Source: Thiocapsa bogorovii
GTDB taxonomy: Bacteria; Pseudomonadota; Gammaproteobacteria; Chromatiales; Chromatiaceae
Length of the DNA: 64,000 nucleotides
Assembly: GCF_021228795.1 (NCBI RefSeq)
Contig: NZ_CP089309.1
Span: forward strand, 1,364,001-1,428,000
Direction: 5' to 3'
The notes beneath the pieces are model-generated. The model worked only from the letters and a program-made list of their open reading frames with translations, searched no databases and was not told the DNA's origin. The position numbers and the translations under genes are program-made. Positions 45,293 to 55,778 of this stretch are shown in pieces (positions within the stretch are counted from its first letter, which is position 1; each line of letters opens with the position of its first letter).

Positions 45293-47476
45293 ATGCATGA
45301 GAATAGGCTGGAACGCGTGAACGTGGGCGGCCTGAAGGTCGCTCAAGCCCTCTACGACCTGGTCGAGCGAGACGTGCTCGCGGGTACCGGGATCAACCCA
45401 AATCACCTCTGGGGCGCCTTCGGCTCGATGGTGCGTGAGCTTGCACCGCGTCACCGTGAACTGTTGAATCGACGCGACGCCTTACAGGCGCGCATCGATG
45501 CCTGGCATCTGGAGCATCGTGGCCAGACGTTGGACCCAGGCGCGTATCGCGCCTTCTTGTCGGACATCGGCTACCTCGTCCCGGAAGGCCCGGACTTCGG
45601 CGTCACGACGGCGAACGTCGATCCGGAGATCGCCGAGATCGCGGGTCCTCAGCTCGTGGTGCCCGTGAACAACGCACGTTACGCCCTCAACGCTGCGAAC
45701 GCGCGCTGGGGCAGCCTTTACGATGCGCTCTACGGAACGGATGTGATCCCGGACACCGACGGGCTGGAGCGCGGCCCGAGCTACAACCCCAAACGCGGCG
45801 CCGAGGTCATCGCCCGCGCCGCCGCATTCCTTGACGAGGCCGCACCGTTGAACCGCGGCTCACACGGGGAGTCCTGCGGCTACCGGATCGAGGACGGCAA
45901 GCTGGTCGTCTGCCTGCCGGACAACAGCCAGACGATGCTGGCGGAACCCGGCCAGTTCGTCGGATACCGCGGCACCCCGGAGAAGCCGGATGCCGTCCTG
46001 CTGGTCAACCATGGCCTACATGTCGAGATCCGGATCGATCGCGAGCACCAGGTCGGTCGCGACAGCCCCGCGGGCGTGGCCGACCTGTTGCTGGAGTCCG
46101 CCATGACCAGCATCCAGGATTGTGAGGACTCGGTCGCCGCGGTCGACACCGAGGACAAGGTCGAGGTCTACCGCAACTGGCTCGGGCTGATGAAGGGCAC
46201 CCTCACCGCGCGCTTCCAGAAGGGCGGCAAACCCGTCGATCGCGCCTTGGACGAAGATCGGGTCTACCGCAACCCGGTCGGCGGCACCCTCGTGCTCCCC
46301 GGTCGTGCGCTCATGCTGGTCCGCAACGTCGGCCATCTGATGACCACCGATGCCGTGCTCGATGCCGACGGAAACGAGACCCCGGAGGGCATGCTCGACG
46401 CCCTGGTCACGGTGGCCTGCGCCCTGCACGACATCCATCCGAGCTTCGGCGCGCGTCGCAACTCGCGCACCGGCAGCGTCTACATCGTCAAGCCCAAGAT
46501 GCACGGACCCGAGGAGGTTCAGCTTGCGGTCGACATCTTTGCGGGGGTCGAGGATGCGCTCGGGCTCGCCCGCAATACGATCAAGATCGGCATCATGGAC
46601 GAGGAGCGCCGCACGACCCTTAACCTGAAGGAGTGCATTCGGGTCGCATCCGAGCGGGTCATCTTCATCAACACCGGCTTCTTGGACCGCACCGGCGACG
46701 AGATCCACACCGACATGGAGGCCGGCGCGGTGCTGCGCAAAGGCGACATGAAAACCGCGCCTTGGCTGCTCGCCTACGAAAACTGGAACGTCGATGTCGG
46801 TCTCGCTTGCGGTCTGCGCGGCCACGCCCAGATCGGCAAGGGCATGTGGACCATGCCCGACGAGATGCGCGCCATGGTCGAGACCAAGTCCGGTCATCCC
46901 AAGGCAGGTGCCAATTGCGCCTGGGTACCCTCCCCGACCGCCGCGACCCTGCATTCGATGCACTACCACCAGGTCGATGTGGCCGCCGTCCAAGTCGAGT
47001 TGGCCGCGGGTGGACCACGGGCCAGTCTGGACACCATCCTGCAGATCCCGCTCGACCCGGCGTGCGCCTGGAGTGCGGAGGAGATCCAGCAAGAGCTCGA
47101 CAACAACTGTCAGGGCATCCTCGGCTACGTGGTGCGCTGGGTCGATCAGGGTGTCGGCTGCTCGAAGGTACCGGACATCAACAACATCGGCCTGATGGAG
47201 GACCGCGCGACACTGCGGATCTCAAGCCAGCATGTCGCCAATTGGCTGCATCACGGGATCGTATCGCGCGAGCAAGTGATGGAGACGCTCAAGCGAATGG
47301 CGGCGGTGGTCGACGCACAGAACGCCGATGATCCTGTCTATCGCCCGATGGCCCCCGGGTTCGACGGCATCGCCTTCGAGGCCGCGGCGGACTTGATCTT
47401 CAAAGGCCGCGAGGCGCCGAACGGCTATACAGAGCCGACCCTGCACGCGATGCGCAGACGCCTAAAAGGGCATTGA
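45293..47476 (+). CDS. glcB: malate synthase G
   Basis: 727 residues, the usual G-isoform length. Start [23 protein letters not shown] barrel with [39 protein letters not shown] with the catalytic Arg/Glu region; [20 protein letters not shown]; and the C-terminal [15 protein letters not shown] with the general base Asp nearby. It condenses glyoxylate with acetyl-CoA to malate. No isocitrate lyase gene is in the window. ATG 45293 follows GGAGACCGACA. The stop codon lies inside an arm of a palindromic repeat. Confidence 0.95.
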   Translation: MHENRLERVNVGGLKVAQALYDLVERDVLAGTGINPNHLWGAFGSMVRELAPRHRELLNRRDALQARIDAWHLEHRGQTLDPGAYRAFLSDIGYLVPEGPDFGVTTANVDPEIAEIAGPQLVVPVNNARYALNAANARWGSLYDALYGTDVIPDTDGLERGPSYNPKRGAEVIARAAAFLDEAAPLNRGSHGESCGYRIEDGKLVVCLPDNSQTMLAEPGQFVGYRGTPEKPDAVLLVNHGLHVEIRIDREHQVGRDSPAGVADLLLESAMTSIQDCEDSVAAVDTEDKVEVYRNWLGLMKGTLTARFQKGGKPVDRALDEDRVYRNPVGGTLVLPGRALMLVRNVGHLMTTDAVLDADGNETPEGMLDALVTVACALHDIHPSFGARRNSRTGSVYIVKPKMHGPEEVQLAVDIFAGVEDALGLARNTIKIGIMDEERRTTLNLKECIRVASERVIFINTGFLDRTGDEIHTDMEAGAVLRKGDMKTAPWLLAYENWNVDVGLACGLRGHAQIGKGMWTMPDEMRAMVETKSGHPKAGANCAWVPSPTAATLHSMHYHQVDVAAVQVELAAGGPRASLDTILQIPLDPACAWSAEEIQQELDNNCQGILGYVVRWVDQGVGCSKVPDINNIGLMEDRATLRISSQHVANWLHHGIVSREQVMETLKRMAAVVDAQNADDPVYRPMAPGFDGIAFEAAADLIFKGREAPNGYTEPTLHAMRRRLKGH

Positions 47477-47601
47477 ACCGCGCCTCGGGGCGACATGCGC
47501 TGTCTCCCCGGGATCAGTGTCCCGCGCTGCCGCAGGCTTCTCGGCTCGCGCGGCTCAAGTGGCGAGGGATTTCGACCGCCTTGCGGTTCAGGTGCGGTTC
47601 A
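47474..47601. repeat. palindromic intergenic element, copy g
   Basis: TGAACCGCGCC (47474-47484) begins with the glcB stop codon itself. The opposite arm GGTGCGGTTCA is at 47591-47601, preceded by an extra arm-like CTTGCGGTTCA at 47580-47590. The left interior (CCTCGGGGCGACATGC) resembles copy d (CCTCGGTGACATGC). Confidence 0.6.
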
Positions 47602-47668
47602 GCATGGATGCTCTACTCTTGCGGCCATGACGGGTGTTCGTTGCCCGTCGTTTCGCTGGAGATCCTTT

Positions 47669-47974
47669 ATGAACATCAAACCCCTGGCGCTCTTGATCCT
47701 CTCCGCTGTCGGTATCGCGATCCTCGCCCTCGCGCCGGCGACCTCCCAGGCGCGGGAGTATTCCGAATGGGGAGGACGCGACGGTCGGGAATGGCGCTGC
47801 GATCGCGGCCGGCCATGTCAGCCCTACTCTCGCCGTTATCGCCACGAACGCGGCACCACGACCATCACGGCCCCGGAATACGGCGGCCATGCCATTCGCG
47901 GTTACGTTCCTCCTCGCTCTGTCATACTAAACCCGCCGGAGCGCGGGTACAGGAACGACCGAAACCCCAGATAG
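47669..47974 (+). CDS. hypothetical secreted basic protein
   Basis: 101 residues from ATG 47669 (GGAG at 47658-47661). Signal peptide LALLILSAVGIAILALAPAT ending SQA; the mature part is about 75 residues, rich in Arg, Tyr and Gly, with two cysteines (WRCDRGRPCQ) that could form a disulfide. No family recognised. Same strand and close to the PepSY gene, with an 91-base gap. Confidence 0.6.
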   Translation: MNIKPLALLILSAVGIAILALAPATSQAREYSEWGGRDGREWRCDRGRPCQPYSRRYRHERGTTTITAPEYGGHAIRGYVPPRSVILNPPERGYRNDRNPR

Positions 47975-48065
47975 TGCGCCGTGGCGCCGCGGATGCCTTC
48001 GGCCCCACTGGCCGTCTGTGCTAGATTGGCTCGCACCTGGAACGGATCCCCGAACCGAAAACACC

Positions 48066-48314
48066 ATGCGCCAGACCAGCCTCGTCCTCGCCGTCGTGCT
48101 CATCGTCGCCAGCGTCGCGGCGACCGGAACGGCTTGGGGCCGCAGCGATAAGTCGAGCCAAGGACACATGACCCCTTCCCAAGCGGAACAGGCGGCGCGG
48201 CGCCAGACCGGCGGTGGGCGCGTGCTCTCCGTAAAGGCGGCGGACGGCGGCTATCAGGTCAAGGTCCTGACCCCGTCCGGGGAGGTCAAATACGTCTTCG
48301 TATCCGGCCGCTGA
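48066..48314 (+). CDS. small secreted PepSY-domain protein
   Basis: 82 residues. Signal peptide LVLAVVLIVASVAATGTAWG, then one PepSY unit: MTPSQAEQAARRQTGGGRVL followed by YQVKVLTPSGEVKYVFV. PepSY proteins are thought to inhibit proteases or sense periplasmic conditions. It lies ten bases upstream of the response regulator, forming the usual PepSY-regulator-kinase operon, so it may modulate the kinase. Confidence 0.8.
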   Translation: MRQTSLVLAVVLIVASVAATGTAWGRSDKSSQGHMTPSQAEQAARRQTGGGRVLSVKAADGGYQVKVLTPSGEVKYVFVSGR

Positions 48315-48324
48315 GGGGGAGCAC

Positions 48325-49023
48325 ATGCATGTCCTGGTGATCGAGGACGAAGCGCAGCTGCGTCGCCAAATCATCGAGCGTCTCGGTCGCGAGGGCGCCA
48401 TCGCAGAGGGCACAGGCGAGGGTCGCGAAGGCTTGTACCTGGCGACCGAATACCCCTTCGATGCGGCCGTGATCGATCTCGGCCTTCCCGGGATGAACGG
48501 GTTGGAGATCATCCGCAACCTGCGCAACGCCGGCAGTCTCCTCCCGATCCTGATCCTGACCGCACGCGATCGCTGGCAGGACAAGGTCGAAGGTCTCGAG
48601 GCGGGGGCCGATGACTACCTCGCCAAGCCCTTTCAGACCGAGGAACTGTTGGCCCGACTGCGCGCCCTGATCCGCCGCGCCAACGGGGCGGCCTCTCGGG
48701 AGCTGCGCATCGGCCCGTTGCGCATGGATCTCGTCGCCCAGTCAGTCTGGATCCACGAGCGCCCGACCGAGCTGACCGCCTACGAATACCGCCTCTTGGA
48801 GCAACTGGCGAGCGCCCGCGGCGGTGTCCTGTCCAAGCAAGCCTTGGCGGATCGGCTCTATCCGCACGACGAGGATCGCGACAGCAACGTCATCGAGGTC
48901 CTCTTGGGCCGTCTGCGGCGCAAGCTCGACCCCGACGGCTCGCTCGCCCCGATCGAGACCTTGCGCGGTCGCGGTTACCGCTTGGCACTCGCAAGCGAGG
49001 ACAGGCGCCCGGGTTCTGCCTGA
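48325..49023 (+). CDS. OmpR-family response regulator (PhoP-like)
   Basis: 232 residues. Receiver domain MHVLVIEDEAQLRRQIIERL with phospho-acceptor Asp in AAVIDLGLPGMNG, Thr in LILTARD and Lys in YLAKPF. The C-terminal winged helix (LTAYEYRLLEQLASARGGVL, SNVIEVLLGRLRRKLD, LRGRGYRL) is complete. The stop TGA overlaps the kinase ATG (TGATG at 49021-49025). Resembles PhoP-type regulators responding to divalent cations or peptides, but the signal is not determinable here. Confidence 0.88.
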   Translation: MHVLVIEDEAQLRRQIIERLGREGAIAEGTGEGREGLYLATEYPFDAAVIDLGLPGMNGLEIIRNLRNAGSLLPILILTARDRWQDKVEGLEAGADDYLAKPFQTEELLARLRALIRRANGAASRELRIGPLRMDLVAQSVWIHERPTELTAYEYRLLEQLASARGGVLSKQALADRLYPHDEDRDSNVIEVLLGRLRRKLDPDGSLAPIETLRGRGYRLALASEDRRPGSA

Positions 49024-50360
49024 TGTCGCTGCGTGCACGCGTCGTCGCCTCCGCCGCCGCGGTGCTTGCGCTCTTCATCCTGCTCACCAGCATCGCCCTG
49101 GAACAGGCCTTCCGGGACACTGCCGAATCCTCGCGCGAGGAGCGTCTCCTCGCCCAGATCTTCCTGCTCATGGCCGCAGCCGAGGCGGGGAACGAGGGCC
49201 TAGTCTTTCCCGAGGCGCTCGCCGAGGCCCGGTTCAGCCTGCCGGGATCCGGTCTGTACGCCCGTGTCTTCGATGCCGACGACCGTCTGATTTGGGAGTC
49301 GGACTCCGCGATGGGCATCCCCGAACCCGGCCCGATGGCGCTCGTGCCCGGCGAGCGCCGTCTTGAATTCCGAACCGACAGCGACGGACGGGGCTACCTA
49401 GTGGAAGGCTTCGGCGTGTCCTGGGCTACCGGGGCGGTACCGCGCAACTATGTCTTCCTGGTCGCGGAAGACACGGTCGCCTTCGACGAAGAGGTCGGGC
49501 GTTTTCGTGCAAGCCTGGCGGTCTGGCTGGGGGCCATGGCCCTGCTCATGTTGGCGGCCCTGGTCTTGATCCTCGCTTGGGGACTCGCGCCGCTGCGACG
49601 GGTGAGCATGGAGGTGGCGGCCATCGAGTCCGGCGGTCAAGCCAAGATCCTGGGCACCTATCCGAGCGAGATCTGCGCCCTGACCGACAATCTGAACGGC
49701 TTGCTGGCCCATGAGCAGGCACGCCAGATGCGGCTCGACAACGCGCTCGGCGACCTCGCACACAGTCTGAAAACCCCGCTCGCCGTGATCAGAGGCGCCA
49801 TCGGCGATCTCGAGACGGGGAACGAGACGACCCTACTCATGGAGCAGCAACTGGCGCGGATGGACACCATCATCGCCCATCAACTGCAACGCGCCCGCAC
49901 CGGCGGGGGGCAGACCGCCATCCTGTCGCCGCCGCTGCAGATCGCGCGTGTCGCGGAGCGTCTGATCGGCTCGCTGAGCAAGGTCTACCGCGATAAAGGC
50001 GTCGCGGTCACGGTGGCAGTCCCGGAAGAGATCCAGATCAACGGCGCCGAGGGGGATCTCATGGAGATGCTCGGCAACCTCCTCGACAACGCCTTCAAGT
50101 GGTGCCGAAGCCAGGTGATCGTGCGAGCCGGCACGGAGAAGGGGACGCTGGTCATTGCGATCGAGGACGACGGGCCGGGCATCCCGCCGCGGGATGCAGA
50201 GCGCCTGCTCGCACGCGGGACGCGTGCGGACGAGGCGGTGCCGGGACACGGCATTGGTCTTGCCATGGCCCGCGAGATCTGCGAGGCGTATGGCGGTCGC
50301 CTCGGCGTCGAGGTGTCGGCACTCGGGGGTGCACGGGTCTGTCTGCTGATTCCGACGTGA
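49023..50360 (+). CDS. sensor histidine kinase (PhoQ-like)
   Basis: 445 residues. N-terminal helix VVASAAAVLALFILLTSIAL, a periplasmic sensor of about 130 residues, then a second helix LGAMALLMLAALVLILAWGL. HAMP-like linker, H box LGDLAHSLKTPLAVIRG with phospho-His, N box NLLDNAFKW, G1 VIAIEDDGPGIPP and G2 GHGIGLAMAREI. All kinase motifs are present. It is translationally coupled to the response regulator. The first periplasmic part is rich in Glu/Asp, a point in common with PhoQ sensors. Confidence 0.88.
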   Translation: MSLRARVVASAAAVLALFILLTSIALEQAFRDTAESSREERLLAQIFLLMAAAEAGNEGLVFPEALAEARFSLPGSGLYARVFDADDRLIWESDSAMGIPEPGPMALVPGERRLEFRTDSDGRGYLVEGFGVSWATGAVPRNYVFLVAEDTVAFDEEVGRFRASLAVWLGAMALLMLAALVLILAWGLAPLRRVSMEVAAIESGGQAKILGTYPSEICALTDNLNGLLAHEQARQMRLDNALGDLAHSLKTPLAVIRGAIGDLETGNETTLLMEQQLARMDTIIAHQLQRARTGGGQTAILSPPLQIARVAERLIGSLSKVYRDKGVAVTVAVPEEIQINGAEGDLMEMLGNLLDNAFKWCRSQVIVRAGTEKGTLVIAIEDDGPGIPPRDAERLLARGTRADEAVPGHGIGLAMAREICEAYGGRLGVEVSALGGARVCLLIPT

Positions 50361-50378
50361 ACGGATGTCTTGGAATCC

Positions 50379-50463
50379 TAAACCGCCTCAACTCAGGCAC
50401 GCGTGGCTTCGGCCGCAGCCGATCCGTTCCAAAAAAGACACCGACCGCTCCGGACGCGGTTTA
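50379..50463. repeat. palindromic intergenic element, copy c (overlaps galE stop)
   Basis: TAAACCGCCTC (50379-50389) and GACGCGGTTTA (50453-50463), one mismatch in eleven, 85 bases. The right arm contains the galE stop codon (50461-50463, read on the minus strand). It sits between convergent kinase and galE genes, where a two-way terminator would be useful. Confidence 0.72.
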
Positions 50464-51474
50464 GCCGCCGAACCCCTCCGGGTTCTCCGATTGCCAGCGC
50501 CAGGTATCGCGCACCATGTCGTCGATCCCGAGCTCGGCCTCCCAACCGAGCTCCGACTTCGCGAGTGCGGGATCGGCATAACAGGCGGCGATATCGCCCG
50601 GACGGCGCGCGACGATCTCGTAGGGCACGGGCCGACCGCTCGCGCGCTCGAAGGCCGCGACCATATCCAACACGCTGTAGCCGTGTCCGGTACCCAGGTT
50701 GTAGACCACGACGCCGGGCCCCTGCGCGAGTCGATGCAGGGCCGCAAGATGTCCGCGGGCCAAATCGACGACGTGGATGTAATCCCGCACGCCGGTGCCG
50801 TCCGGGGTGGGATAGTCGTCGCCGAAGACGCGCAGTCGCCGCAGCTTGCCGACCGCAACCTGCGCGACATAGGGCATCAGGTTGTTCGGAATGCCGTTGG
50901 GGTCCTCGCCGATGCGCCCGCTCGGGTGCGCGCCGACCGGATTGAAATAGCGCAGCAGCGCGATGTTCCAGGTTCCGTCCGAGACGTGAAGATCGCGCAG
51001 GATCTCCTCGATAAAGAGCTTGGAGCGGCCGTAGGGATTGGTCGCCGACAGCGGAAACCCCTCCCGGATCGGCACCGTCGCCGGATCCCCGTAAACCGTG
51101 GCCGAGGAGCTGAAGACGATGTTCTTCACCCCGGCCGCCGCCATCGCCTCACAGAGCGTAATGGTCCCGCCGACGTTGTTGTCGTAGTAGGCAAGCGGGA
51201 TCTCGACCGACTCCCCGACCGCCTTGAGTCCGGCAAAATGGACAACCGCATCGAAGGCGCCGTCCCGAAAGATCGCGTCGAGTGCCGCACGATCACGCAG
51301 GTCCGCCTTGAAGAAGATCGGCGTCCTGCCCGTGATCTCGCCGACCCGCCGCAGTGATTCCTCCTTGCTGTTGCAGAGGTTGTCGACCACCACGACGTCC
51401 ATTCCCGTGGCCAGCATCTCGAGGCAGGTATGGCTGCCGATGTACCCCGCCCCGCCAGTCACTAGCACGCGCAT
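50461..51474 (-). CDS. galE: UDP-glucose 4-epimerase
   Basis: 337 residues of the extended SDR family. NAD-binding [20 protein letters not shown]; Ser in [11 protein letters not shown]; catalytic YGRSK (YxxxK); [20 protein letters not shown], the GalE hallmark; [20 protein letters not shown]. It interconverts UDP-glucose and UDP-galactose for polysaccharide or LPS synthesis. Complete and ordinary in length. It stands alone on its strand, ending in a palindromic repeat. Confidence 0.94.
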   Translation of the reverse strand: MRVLVTGGAGYIGSHTCLEMLATGMDVVVVDNLCNSKEESLRRVGEITGRTPIFFKADLRDRAALDAIFRDGAFDAVVHFAGLKAVGESVEIPLAYYDNNVGGTITLCEAMAAAGVKNIVFSSSATVYGDPATVPIREGFPLSATNPYGRSKLFIEEILRDLHVSDGTWNIALLRYFNPVGAHPSGRIGEDPNGIPNNLMPYVAQVAVGKLRRLRVFGDDYPTPDGTGVRDYIHVVDLARGHLAALHRLAQGPGVVVYNLGTGHGYSVLDMVAAFERASGRPVPYEIVARRPGDIAACYADPALAKSELGWEAELGIDDMVRDTWRWQSENPEGFGG

Positions 51475-52250
51475 CGTTTCACTCCGGTGTCTGTTGCTTC
51501 TCGTTCACTCCACTCGTCGGCCGGTCTCGGATACCGAAAGACGCGCCGACCCGCGGCGATCGAGTCGCGTCTCGCCGATCGTAGGTCGACACTCACATGG
51601 TTGTCCGGCGAAGGTCAAGCGCTGGGAGCAAAACGTCGTGAGCCCTCTTGCGCGAACCCCCCACATGCGGATCACCGATTCCCCCATGCCCTCATCAGAC
51701 GATGTTCACACCTCCGACCGCCCGCCTTTCAGGACCTCTCCCCCATCTTGCCGACCTCAGGAAACGCCCGAAAACGGAGGGATGCACGATCTCGGCCGCA
51801 CCACGAAGGTGCGCGAATGACCGATCCTTGTCCCGGATCAATGCGGCGGGCGTTCGGTTTGCGGTCGTGACCCCGGCTTGCCGCTCGTTGCCGATCGTCA
51901 CTCCGGCCCTAAGCTTCGCCGGAACTCATCGCCGAGCGGGGCCCCCGGGGGACGTTGACCTGCAGTCGACATCTTCCCACTGCCTGATAGTAGGCGGGTC
52001 GATTCCAACTCGAAGATGCCTCAGCCCGCGCGCGGCGGTTGTTTGATAAAGTCAGACCCCATCGTTTCGGCATCGACGGGGACGGCCCTGAAATCCCATA
52101 CATCAAACATGGAGATGCCATCAAACGATGAGCGCCCCACGTGGCGCCCTTTGTGCTTAACTCTCCCGCAGAACGTCGCCTTGCACGCGTCAAGCAACCG
52201 CGAGCGCCGTGCCCCGCGGCAAGCCCCGCCCAACATCGCAGGTCACCGAC
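51475..52250. other. 776-bp divergent intergenic region
   Basis: No supportable gene; short plus and minus frames have the biased composition of non-coding GC-rich DNA. Visible structure: a CCCCATCG...CGACGGGG palindrome near 52056 and a GGCGCC-flanked hairpin near 52130. It should carry promoters for galE and the large gene that starts at 52251. Confidence 0.4.
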
Positions 52251-55200
52251 ATGATCGATCCTATTCGCGAGCTTGGTCTCCACACAGGCGCGTCCGCCGA
52301 CCTTCCCGACGGCCCCTGCGCACCGCTCTCCGCCGACGACCGTCAGAAGCTGCATCTCTACATCAACTTCAAGCTGATCTCCTCCGGTCAGCCCTCCTGC
52401 GGCACGGCGGCAACGGAGGGCTTCATCGAGATCGCGCACGATCTGCTGTTGAGCTATCGAGAGAAAAACCGCCTCCTGTCGACGTACCACTGCCCGGTGG
52501 ATCGGCGGATCCAGGATTTCCTGGGGCGCTATTTCGAGGATCTGGAGCTGGACCGAATCCCGACCCTGCCCTTTCAATCCTTCATCCTGGACCGTCATGG
52601 ACTGGCCCGCGAGCTGTCCGTCCCCGTCGACAGCGAGATCTTCACCTCGGACATCATCTCGAGCTATCGCGTGGCGCAAGGCGTCCTGCACAACCCGGCG
52701 AGCGACCGGCGCACCACCGAGGGGTCTTTCCACGTCGCCGAGGGCGGGCTGCCCATCCCTGGCGACAAGAAGGCCGTGCCCAAGGCGGTCTTCGCGAAGA
52801 TGCTCGAGGCCGCGCTCGATCCGCCCGACGACCTGCTGACCATCCCCTTTACGGCGAACCACGCCGAACCGGCACGGATGTTCGTCTCGCTCCTGCTGCG
52901 CCCATTGGTCTGCCCCGAGGTCCCCGGATTCCAGCCCGAGAAGAACATGGAGATCCGCTTCTTCGCGCCGGGCAACCTGGTCTCCAACCTGGATTTCGTC
53001 GAGAGCATCTTCGGCAACGGCGGCAATCCCTATCTTGCGGATTTCGATGCCGCCTTGGACGTCGATCACTGGACCGGCCACACCGGCTGCGTGCTGCTTG
53101 CCCCGCACCTGACGCAACTCACCAAGCAGGCACTGGGACTGCCGCACCGTGACCACGCAACCGACCGCCAGCGCGCCGAGGGCATGTGCTGGAGCGATCC
53201 GGACGAACGCTACAACGACGGCAATGCCTTCAAGATCACCGCGCGGGACGACTCCGGGGTCATCGTCACCATCCTGGCGGACAACTATTTCGGCTACTGC
53301 AAAAAGGAGGTGAAGACTCAGATCAGCTTCGCCGCCAACCTCTTCGGCCTGGCCGAGGAGGAGCACTCGGGCGGCGCGCTCGCATTCCCGCGATTCAACC
53401 ACGGCGAGGAATTCGGCGTGGATCAGACCACGCGCGAGCCCGGCTATTCCTTTACCGATGTCGCCGAGCGCTATGGCGAGATCATGGACCTGCAGCCGGA
53501 GGGCTACGGGATCGACAAACGCTTCCCGCAAGTCGTCTACGTCCCGCAAAAACTGCGCATGGACCTTCTCGCCCAACGGATCACGTGGGATTACGACGGC
53601 GCGACACGGACCATCCGCCTGCAGCCGGGCAAGATCTACGTCCAGCCCAACGGCTACAAGATCGAGATGTACAAACACCCAGGCGCACCGTCCTGGCGTC
53701 TCATCGGCACCAAGGCGGAAGGAACCTTCTGTCACAAACCCTGCACCGTCTCGGGCGGCGGCAAGTCCGAGATCTCCAAATCGTTGGAGGACGCCGTCCT
53801 GTACGGCCCCATCTTCGTCGATGATCTGAATCAGGATCTGGACCGGGTGCAGGAGATCTTCGACCGCGATTACCGAGACCGCTTCCGTCCCGGCTTCGAA
53901 CATGAGGACCACGACGCGGGGCGCAAGCCATTGTCGCCGGAGCGTAGCCTGGGTTCGGTGATCAAGCTGCTGACCCCCTCGCCCAGTCATACGCACGAGT
54001 ACAACACCTGGCTCACGATGATCCCGCCGCGGTTGTTGGCCCTCACCTTCATGATCAAGCGCCTCTACCGTCCGAGCTGGGGCGAGGCGTGGCGCGACCG
54101 CTTCTCGGTCGACGAGGTCGACGGCGCACCGGGGCACGAGCTCAAGGCCTTCGGGCGGCGCATCGTGGCGACCTACCTGCGCGTCGGGTTCGATCCGGAC
54201 AGCAAGTGGCGGACCTTCAAGCTGCGTCAAGACTTCATCGCGGCCGAGAAGATCCAGATGGAAGACGACATTACCGCCTCGGTCGTGATACCGCCGGGTG
54301 CGGTCAGCGGCTGTCGAGCCGCGGCTCGCGAGGGCGAACACAGCCTCAAGCTCGCCCGCAACTGCGAGTACCGTCTGTTCCAGCGTCCGGACGACGCCAT
54401 CATTCCGGGCTTCGACAAGCAGACCGAGCTCGAGATGGCGCAGGACGGCAACTTCATGGCCAATTTCGAGCCTCTGCATGGACCGACGCTGGACGCGGTC
54501 ATCGGCGACGTTTTGACCCTCTCGACCTTCACCGCACCCATGCGCAAGCGTCTCGAGCAGGCGGCACGCGACGGCCTTGCCGTGGTCTCCTCGGCCCACC
54601 CGCGGCTGGTCGACGGCAAGCCGTCGAAGAATCCGCGCTATCTTCAGGTTCGCCCGGACTTGGTCAACCCGGTGCGCAGCTATGTCGCCGAGATGGGCGC
54701 GCGTCTGCATCGTAAGCTGCCCCTGGACATCCCGGTCTGTCACCCGGTCGACGCGGTCCTGACCGGACGGCGCAACAACCCGCCGGAGCCCGGCATCCGA
54801 GCGCTCGCAGTCTACAACCCGATCCACTACCAAGAGCTGCCCGAGCTCTTTATGGACTTCATCTGCTCGCTCACCGGAAAGTCACCCTCCACGACCGGCG
54901 CCGGCAGCGAAGGTGCACTGACCAAGGCGCCCTTTAATGCCGTGCGCCAGACCGTGGACCTCAACAACGCCTTGGTGTCCTTCATCCTCACCGGCTATGC
55001 CGGGTTCTCGAGTTCCGCCGGACATATCGGCCCGGACGTGAAGGTCTCGCACGACGTCTCACTGTTGATCCCGGAGATCTGGGCCCGTCTCACCGAGCAG
55101 GAGCGCGATCCGCAATACCTGATCGCAAACGACTATCTGGAGCCCCTTGAGGATTTCGAGTACCAGGGCCGCACCGTGCTGGCCAGCCGGCTCGGCTACC

Positions 55201-55778
55201 GCATCACCGAGCGATTTGTCGCCCACTTTTTGGGCAAGATCTTCGACAACCCGCGCGCCGTCTTCACCTCGGCCATCCTGCGCCCGGAATCGCAGAGCCT
55301 GGAGGTCTTCGTCGACGGCATCGAGAATATCTGCGAGGCCCAAGAACGTGTCGCCCGGCGCTATTTCGAGGACGGCAGCATCGCAGACGCCTGTCCGCCG
55401 CTCGCGGCCCTACTCCACATCATGGCAGAGGGCCACTATCAGGGGCGGAAGGTCCATGACCCGGTGATCCGCAAACTCTTTACCCGCGAGTCCCTGTTGA
55501 GCTCCGATTGGTATCGCGAACGTCTGCAGATCAAGCAACAGCGCGACATTCAACTCGCTCGGAGGATGGTGCTGACTGTGCAGCAGTTTATCGATCTGCG
55601 CCACTATGCCGACGAAGCGGACCGTCTGGATGCCGCGGCGCGCTTAGAGCGCGCCAAGGCCGATCTGGCTCGGGTGCAGGCGCCCGCCTACCTGGATGCC
55701 TTGGTCGGCACCATCGGTGCGGATCCACTTGGACCGGCTCGGGAGACCATGGTCGAGGCCGAGCGACAGGCCGCTTAG
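52251..55778 (+). CDS. large protein, candidate PPi-dependent phosphoenolpyruvate carboxykinase
   Basis: 1175 residues from ATG 52251 (AGG upstream; GTG 52209 would add 14). No signal peptide or membrane helix: a soluble cytoplasmic protein. Mid-protein, CTVSGGGKSEISKSL near residue 500 looks like a P-loop. IFVDDLNQDLDRVQEIF about 25 residues later resembles the metal-binding DD of PEP carboxykinase kinase-2. Other dense blocks are DHWTGHTGCVLLAPH, WSDPDERYNDGNAFKIT, SLTGKSPSTTGAGSEGALTK. Size and these motifs fit the roughly 1100-residue pyrophosphate-type PEPCK family (PEP + CO2 + Pi to oxaloacetate + PPi), known from Entamoeba and Propionibacterium. This is a resemblance from memory, not a search result. 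Malate synthase nearby supports a C4/C3 role only weakly. Confidence 0.5.
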   Translation: MIDPIRELGLHTGASADLPDGPCAPLSADDRQKLHLYINFKLISSGQPSCGTAATEGFIEIAHDLLLSYREKNRLLSTYHCPVDRRIQDFLGRYFEDLELDRIPTLPFQSFILDRHGLARELSVPVDSEIFTSDIISSYRVAQGVLHNPASDRRTTEGSFHVAEGGLPIPGDKKAVPKAVFAKMLEAALDPPDDLLTIPFTANHAEPARMFVSLLLRPLVCPEVPGFQPEKNMEIRFFAPGNLVSNLDFVESIFGNGGNPYLADFDAALDVDHWTGHTGCVLLAPHLTQLTKQALGLPHRDHATDRQRAEGMCWSDPDERYNDGNAFKITARDDSGVIVTILADNYFGYCKKEVKTQISFAANLFGLAEEEHSGGALAFPRFNHGEEFGVDQTTREPGYSFTDVAERYGEIMDLQPEGYGIDKRFPQVVYVPQKLRMDLLAQRITWDYDGATRTIRLQPGKIYVQPNGYKIEMYKHPGAPSWRLIGTKAEGTFCHKPCTVSGGGKSEISKSLEDAVLYGPIFVDDLNQDLDRVQEIFDRDYRDRFRPGFEHEDHDAGRKPLSPERSLGSVIKLLTPSPSHTHEYNTWLTMIPPRLLALTFMIKRLYRPSWGEAWRDRFSVDEVDGAPGHELKAFGRRIVATYLRVGFDPDSKWRTFKLRQDFIAAEKIQMEDDITASVVIPPGAVSGCRAAAREGEHSLKLARNCEYRLFQRPDDAIIPGFDKQTELEMAQDGNFMANFEPLHGPTLDAVIGDVLTLSTFTAPMRKRLEQAARDGLAVVSSAHPRLVDGKPSKNPRYLQVRPDLVNPVRSYVAEMGARLHRKLPLDIPVCHPVDAVLTGRRNNPPEPGIRALAVYNPIHYQELPELFMDFICSLTGKSPSTTGAGSEGALTKAPFNAVRQTVDLNNALVSFILTGYAGFSSSAGHIGPDVKVSHDVSLLIPEIWARLTEQERDPQYLIANDYLEPLEDFEYQGRTVLASRLGYRITERFVAHFLGKIFDNPRAVFTSAILRPESQSLEVFVDGIENICEAQERVARRYFEDGSIADACPPLAALLHIMAEGHYQGRKVHDPVIRKLFTRESLLSSDWYRERLQIKQQRDIQLARRMVLTVQQFIDLRHYADEADRLDAAARLERAKADLARVQAPAYLDALVGTIGADPLGPARETMVEAERQAA

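Noticed and set aside
51909-54833. 974-codon open frame antisense to the 1175-residue protein
   Set aside because: Its product is an Asp/Arg/Val-rich shadow of the real codons with no domain; long antisense frames are expected in DNA of this GC content.
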